The notes beneath the pieces were generated by a model. It searched no databases. It was not told where the DNA came from and worked only from the letters and a program-made list of their open reading frames with translations. Shown piece by piece: positions 7,124 through 10,530 of a stretch of 10,530 nucleotides of DNA. Source of the stretch: an uncultured Bacillota bacterium (GTDB taxonomy: Bacteria; Bacillota; Clostridia; UBA1381); assembly GCA_949297205.1 (NCBI GenBank), contig CASFSH010000123.1, positions 1 to 10,530 of the forward strand, written 5' to 3'. The position numbers and the translations under genes were made by a program. The stretch's first letter is position 1. Every line of letters begins with the position of its first letter.

Positions 7124-8246
7124 ATGTTAGAGTATGATGAATATAAACTGCAGCTGCAGGGAATGGAAAAAAACATTAATGAACTGAGGGATTCACTTTG
7201 ACGTGGATAGAGCTATAGAGGACGTCAAAGAGTTAGAAAAGCAAAGTGCCGAACCGGGCTTTTGGGATGATATGGAAAAGTCTCAAAAGGTACTCCAAAA
7301 AACCAAGCAGTTAAAGGATAAGGTTGAAAAATACAATAATTTAAAACAGTCATGGGAGGATGCCTTGGTTCTTGTCGATCTTGCAAATGAAGAAAACGAT
7401 GAAACAATGCTTCCTGAAATAAAGAAAACAGTAGAGGGTATATCGGAAGAACTTGAAAAAATGACATTAGAAACACTGTTATCCGGCCCTTATGATAAAA
7501 ATAATGCTATAATGACATTCCATGCAGGAGCAGGCGGAACAGAGGCACAGGATTGGTGTGAGATGCTTATAAGAATGTATCAGATGTATGCCCAAAAGAA
7601 CGGATATTCGGTACAGACACTTGATATGCTTCCGGGAGATGATGCAGGAGTAAAGAGTGCGACTATTATGCTTTCGGGAGAAAATGCATACGGATATTTG
7701 AAATCTGAAAAGGGCGTTCACAGACTTGTAAGAATTTCACCGTTTGACGCAGCCGGAAGACGTCATACTTCTTTTGCATCAATAGAAGTTATGCCGGAAA
7801 TTGATGATGATGTGGAAATTAACATAAGACCGGAAGATTTGAGAGTTGATACTTATCGTTCAAGCGGTGCAGGCGGTCAGCATATTAATAAAACAGATTC
7901 GGCAATAAGAATTACACATATTCCAACAGGTATAGTTGTATCATGCCAGACACAGCGTTCACAGCATCAAAACAGGGAATATGCAATGAGAATGTTAAAG
8001 TCAAAACTTGCGGAAATTGCCGAACAGCAACAGAAAGAAAAGATAGAAGATATCAAGGGAGTACAGAAAGAAATTGCATGGGGAAGTCAGATTAGATCAT
8101 ATGTATTTCACCCATACAATCTTGTTAAGGATCATAGAACGGGCTATGAAATGGGCAATATAGGTGCTGTTATGGATGGAGATCTTAACGGATTTATAAA
8201 CGCTTATCTTAAAGCAGCAAGCCTTGGACAATTACAAAATAATTAA
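7124..8246 (+). CDS. prfB: Peptide chain release factor 2 (RF2), expressed by programmed +1 frameshift
   Basis: RF2 reads UGA and UAA stop codons and triggers peptide release. Translation starts at the ATG at 7124 (GGGAAGTG ribosome site about 5-8 nt before), runs 25 codons to CTT, meets an in-frame TGA at 7199-7201, and resumes in the +1 frame as GAC (7200-7202). The product, joined from 7124-7198 and 7200-8246, is 373 residues. With this join the tripeptide anticodon motif SPF falls at 205-207 and the catalytic GGQ at 250-252, the same numbers as in E. coli RF2, which supports the frameshift reading. Other visible conserved parts are HAGAGGTEAQDWCEML, KGVHRLVRISPFDAAGRR and SSGAGGQHINKTDSA. 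A naive reading would annotate a truncated 347-residue gene from GTG at 7203. Probably cotranscribed with secA. Confidence 0.97.
7187..7202 (+). promoter_or_regulatory. RF2 autoregulatory +1 frameshift site
   Basis: AGG GAT TCA CTT TGA C: the Shine-Dalgarno-like AGGG lies in the same place as in E. coli prfB (AGG GGG TAT CTT TGA C), and the slippery CTT, the TGA and the following C are conserved. When RF2 is scarce the ribosome pauses at TGA, slips +1 on CTT and makes more RF2. The internal Shine-Dalgarno is a little shorter here (AGGGA rather than AGGGGG). Confidence 0.95.
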
Positions 8247-8319
8247 TTTATAGCAATTGAAGATGTCTTACACTTATTAAAAACTTTGGAAATTACAAAA
8301 TGTATGATTGTCATAGCTT

Positions 8320-8358
8320 GAACAAATGAGTTTATCATGCTTGTTCTGATTTTAATTT
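8320..8358 (+). terminator. Probable weak terminator after secA-prfB
   Basis: GAACAA+ATGA (8320-8329) pairs with TCAT+TTGTTC (8335-8346) across a 5-nt loop, with a 2-nt bulge, and is followed by tgattttaatttt. The stem is GC-poor, so termination may be partial; a stronger hairpin lies 45 bp further on. Confidence 0.5.
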
Positions 8359-8390
8359 TGCCCTGTAAACAGCTGAAATTTTGATTATAA

Positions 8391-8426
8391 AAAAGGGCGT
8401 ATATCATTTCAGATATACACCCTTTT
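8391..8426. terminator. Strong hairpin terminator, best oriented for the minus strand
   Basis: AAAAGGGCGTATATC (8391-8405) pairs with GATATACACCCTTTT (8412-8426): 15 bp with one mismatch and a 6-nt loop. On the plus-strand RNA the odd pair is C-A; on the minus-strand RNA it becomes a G-U wobble, and the minus side ends in an uninterrupted run of six T. It should therefore terminate the minus-strand Asn/Gln gene well and back up prfB termination on the other strand. Confidence 0.75.
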
Positions 8427-8437
8427 GTCTTTGTAAA

Positions 8438-8494
8438 ATATCATAATCAGACCAACAATAATAAATTATCTTTTAAAAGCCGTAATTATGATAT
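8438..8494. repeat. Perfect 10-bp inverted repeat with 37-nt loop
   Basis: ATATCATAAT (8438-8447) and ATTATGATAT (8485-8494) are exact inverse copies. They lie between the strong terminator and the stop codon of the minus-strand Asn/Gln gene, so they fall in its 3' UTR. Entirely AT-rich except for one pair, so a stem would be weak. Apart from this and the two terminators, I see nothing coding in 8247-8512. Confidence 0.5.
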
Positions 8495-8512
8495 ACGTAC
8501 AGACCCGTAAAA

Positions 8513-8635
8513 TTATTTATTGTTATTTTGCTGATTGTTTTTTTGCTGTTTGTTGTTTTGACGATTATTCTGTTGATTGTTGTTTTGTTGATTATTGTTT
8601 TGTTGATTGTTTTGGTTATTTTGATTGTTAGACAT
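8513..8635 (-). CDS. 40-residue Asn/Gln-repeat protein, unknown function
   Basis: The start is the ATG at 8635, set by a very good ribosome site (GAGAGGAAGTG, AGGAAG core 8 nt upstream); a longer in-frame reading to 8695 adds an unsupported 20-residue hydrophobic stretch. The product is MSNNQNNQ... and consists of Asn (about half) and Gln (about a third), with Ser2, two Arg-free early repeats, and a few Lys/Arg towards the end. The repeat unit is roughly QQNNN. There is no hydrophobic core, so it should be disordered. Low-complexity Asn/Gln proteins in sporulating Firmicutes include gamma-type small acid-soluble spore proteins and some coat proteins, but the gamma-SASP signature repeats (with Ala, Thr, Phe, Glu) are absent here, so I do not assign it. 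It is divergent from recJ, 86 bp apart, and has its own terminator, which argues that it is a real gene. A low-complexity artefact remains possible. Confidence 0.6.
   Translation of the reverse strand: MSNNQNNQNNQQNNNQQNNNQQNNRQNNKQQKNNQQNNNK
8571..8615. repeat. Three tandem 15-bp repeats inside the Asn/Gln gene
   Basis: TGTTGATTGTTGTTT (8571-8585), TGTTGATTATTGTTT (8586-8600) and a diverged TGTTGATTGTTTTGG (8601-8615). The period of 15 keeps the reading frame, encoding the five-residue QQNNN unit on the minus strand. Gain or loss of a copy would change length without frameshift. Confidence 0.75.
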
Positions 8636-8721
8636 TTTAATCACTTCCTCTCTTAACAATAGATATAATGCCGCAAAATGGAATAAAATATACATATTTT
8701 ATAAAAAAATTGGAGAAAGTT

Positions 8722-10437
8722 ATGCAGAAGGTTAATTGGAATTTTAAAAACAGTTTATTGGAACCGAAAAAAATTTCGGAGTTTTCTAAAAAATATAAAA
8801 TTTCATATGTCATGTCAACGGTTTTGTTGAACAGAGGAATCGAAACCGAAGAACAGGTAAGAGGATATATTTCAAAATCACTTGAATTTATAAATAATCC
8901 AAAATTATTGCCCGATATTGAAGCGGCGGTAGAAAGAATAATAACAGCAATTGAAAATAAAGAAAAAATTGTGATTTACGGAGATTACGATGTTGACGGG
9001 GTAACTTCAACATCATTGTTGTATAGCTTTTTAAAGGATAACGGAGCAGATGTGGAATATTTTATTCCGGACAGGATCAAGGATGGATACGGTCTGAATA
9101 TACTTGCTGTTAACAGATTATCTAAAAAAGGAACAAAGCTTATTATAACGGTTGACTGCGGTATATCATCTTTCGGAGAGGTTGAGCTTGCAAAGGCTCA
9201 AAAAATGGATGTTATTATTACCGATCATCATACCTGTAAAGAAAAGATACCTCAGGCATTGGCAGTTGTAAATCCGAAAAGACCTGATTGCGAATATCCT
9301 TTTAATGAATTGGCAGGAGTGGGAGTTACATTTAAACTTGTTCTTGCCGTAGCAATGAAAATGGGATTAAATACAAGAGAATGTTTTGATAAATATGTTG
9401 AATTGGCGGCAATAGGAACTATTGCTGATGTAGTATCACTTCAGGGAGAAAACAGAGTAATTGTGCATAAGGGTATACAAAGTATAGAGAACAGTGATAA
9501 TTATGGAATAAAATCTCTTTTGAAAATTTCTGGGGCATATGGTAAAGAAGTAAATTCAACTACAATTGCGTTTATGATTTCACCGAGATTAAATGCGGCG
9601 GGAAGAATGGGAAGTGCAGATCTTGCAGTAAGTTTGTTATTGAGTAAATCTGAGGAAGAAGCCTATGAGTTGGCAGTTAAGTTAGATGAAATTAATAAAC
9701 AGCGTCAAAAGACGGAACTTGAAATATTTAATGAAGCGGTAAAAATGATTGAAAATGATCCCGATAAGGACAATAAAAAAGTGATTGTACTTGCAAAAGA
9801 AGGCTGGCATCATGGTGTTATTGGAATTGTTGCATCAAGAATTGTTGAAATGTATTATAAACCATGCATTCTTATTGCGCAGGAAGGAAATACAGGTAAA
9901 GGCTCCGGACGATCTGTAATCCAAATGAATCTTTTTGATGCATTAACGGAATGTGAAGATTTGCTAACACAATTTGGAGGTCATGATCAGGCCGCGGGAT
10001 TATCGCTTAATATGGATAATTTTAATGCTTTTGTGACAAAAATCAATAAATATGCACAAGAAAAATTTAAAACCGATTTTGTTAAAACTCTTGATATTGA
10101 CTGCAGTGTCCCGAGCGGATTCATTTCGGTACAGAGTGCAAAACAGTTGAAATGGCTCGAACCGGTGGGAATGGATAACGAAAAACCTGTATTTGCTGTA
10201 AAAGGTGCAAAAGTTATAAGTGCTGCGGTAATGGGTGCGGACGGGAAACATTTAAAGATAAAAGTTGATATTTCAGGGAAAACTGTGGAAGCGGTAGGTT
10301 TTGGGTTTGGCGATTATGCAAAATATCTCCTACCGGACAGAATGATTGATATTGCTTTTAATCTTGATATTAATTATTTTATGGATAATGAGAAAGTACA
10401 GCTTATTATTAAGGATATAAAAAGCACTAAACGGTAA
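8722..10437 (+). CDS. recJ: Single-stranded-DNA-specific 5'-3' exonuclease RecJ
   Basis: A DHH-family nuclease that degrades single-stranded DNA 5' to 3' in recombination and mismatch/base-excision repair, acting with a RecQ-type helicase and SSB; cytoplasmic, Mn/Mg dependent. The 571 residues are close to the E. coli length of 577. Visible motifs: GDYDVDGVTS (D88, D90, D92), TVDCGIS (D145), DHH at 168-170, VVNPKRPDC, LAGVGVTFKL (198-207), GTIADVV (D236), SPRLNAAGRMG (287-297), and in the DHHA1 domain GWHHGVIGIVASRIVE (361-376), GSGRS (394-398) and GGHDQAAG (419-426), then an OB-like C-terminal domain. The start at 8722 has GGAG 6 nt upstream; an in-frame ATG at 8668 adds 18 residues and lacks a ribosome site. 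No terminator follows, so it may be cotranscribed with the next gene. Confidence 0.97.
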   Translation: MQKVNWNFKNSLLEPKKISEFSKKYKISYVMSTVLLNRGIETEEQVRGYISKSLEFINNPKLLPDIEAAVERIITAIENKEKIVIYGDYDVDGVTSTSLLYSFLKDNGADVEYFIPDRIKDGYGLNILAVNRLSKKGTKLIITVDCGISSFGEVELAKAQKMDVIITDHHTCKEKIPQALAVVNPKRPDCEYPFNELAGVGVTFKLVLAVAMKMGLNTRECFDKYVELAAIGTIADVVSLQGENRVIVHKGIQSIENSDNYGIKSLLKISGAYGKEVNSTTIAFMISPRLNAAGRMGSADLAVSLLLSKSEEEAYELAVKLDEINKQRQKTELEIFNEAVKMIENDPDKDNKKVIVLAKEGWHHGVIGIVASRIVEMYYKPCILIAQEGNTGKGSGRSVIQMNLFDALTECEDLLTQFGGHDQAAGLSLNMDNFNAFVTKINKYAQEKFKTDFVKTLDIDCSVPSGFISVQSAKQLKWLEPVGMDNEKPVFAVKGAKVISAAVMGADGKHLKIKVDISGKTVEAVGFGFGDYAKYLLPDRMIDIAFNLDINYFMDNEKVQLIIKDIKSTKR

Positions 10438-10493
10438 ACAGAGTATAGTTTGTAATTATATTTATATCTAAATGTATGAAAGGATATGATATT

Positions 10494-10530
10494 TTGGATA
10501 GATTGGAATACAGCACAATATTGGGACCTG
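10494..10530 (+). CDS. Start of an unidentified gene, 3' end outside the window
   Basis: A TTG start 9 nt after a clear GAAAGGA ribosome site opens a frame beginning MDRLEYSTILGP, cut by the window end. An ATG at 10486 lies only 1 nt after the same ribosome site and is a poorer start. Twelve residues are too few to name a family. It lies 56 bp after recJ with no hairpin between, so an operon with recJ is plausible. Confidence 0.55.
   Translation, partial: MDRLEYSTILGP

Noticed and set aside
8636..8695. Hydrophobic N-terminal extension of the Asn/Gln protein (possible signal peptide)
   Set aside because: It includes the translated ribosome site of the inner ATG (Leu-Arg-Glu-Glu-Val-Ile-Lys), has no ribosome site of its own, and overlaps the recJ start region.
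8668..8721. 18-residue N-terminal extension of RecJ
   Set aside because: No ribosome site before the ATG at 8668; GGAG is positioned for the ATG at 8722.
1..10530. tRNA, rRNA, CRISPR arrays, insertion sequences
   Set aside because: No cloverleaf with CCA or TTC-arm sequence, no rRNA segments, no regularly spaced repeats with unique spacers, and no transposase frames seen.

Overview
The window is AT-rich DNA from a low-GC Gram-positive bacterium, most likely an anaerobic Clostridia member of Lachnospiraceae type. The evidence is strong GGAGG-type ribosome sites, a RF2 gene with a programmed +1 frameshift directly downstream of secA, a SecA with the CxCx8CC zinc tail, a DUF554 membrane protein, and a small four-cysteine protein resembling DUF6472. 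The genus cannot be fixed from the sequence alone.

Layout. Bases 1-535 (+) are the right end of a phage-like module: the tail end of a small unrecognised protein, then an SPP1-type holin. No endolysin follows; the module closes at a hairpin terminator. Bases 641-3868 (-) hold four genes in three units: cysK (own perfect-consensus promoter, about 160-nt leader), aroF (own extended -10 promoter), and a DUF554 membrane protein followed by the small four-cysteine protein. cysK and secA are divergent across a 457-bp regulatory region that holds the cysK promoter, a 15-bp palindrome and an extended -10 for secA. Bases 4326-8246 (+) are secA and prfB, probably cotranscribed; prfB is intact only through the CTTTGAC frameshift. 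A 266-bp gap with three hairpins follows, then a 40-codon gene on the minus strand encoding an almost pure Asn/Gln protein, divergent from recJ (8722-10437, +). A new gene begins with TTG at 10494 and runs off the window.

Functionally most of this is housekeeping: cysteine synthesis (CysK), entry to the shikimate pathway (AroF), protein export (SecA), translation termination at UGA/UAA (RF2) and DNA repair (RecJ). The less ordinary items are the Asn/Gln-repeat microprotein, the cysK leader and palindrome, the lysin-less phage end, and a recurring pattern of perfect 9-11 bp inverted repeats with unusually long AT-rich loops at transcription-unit ends. I did not find a clearly new multi-gene system here.
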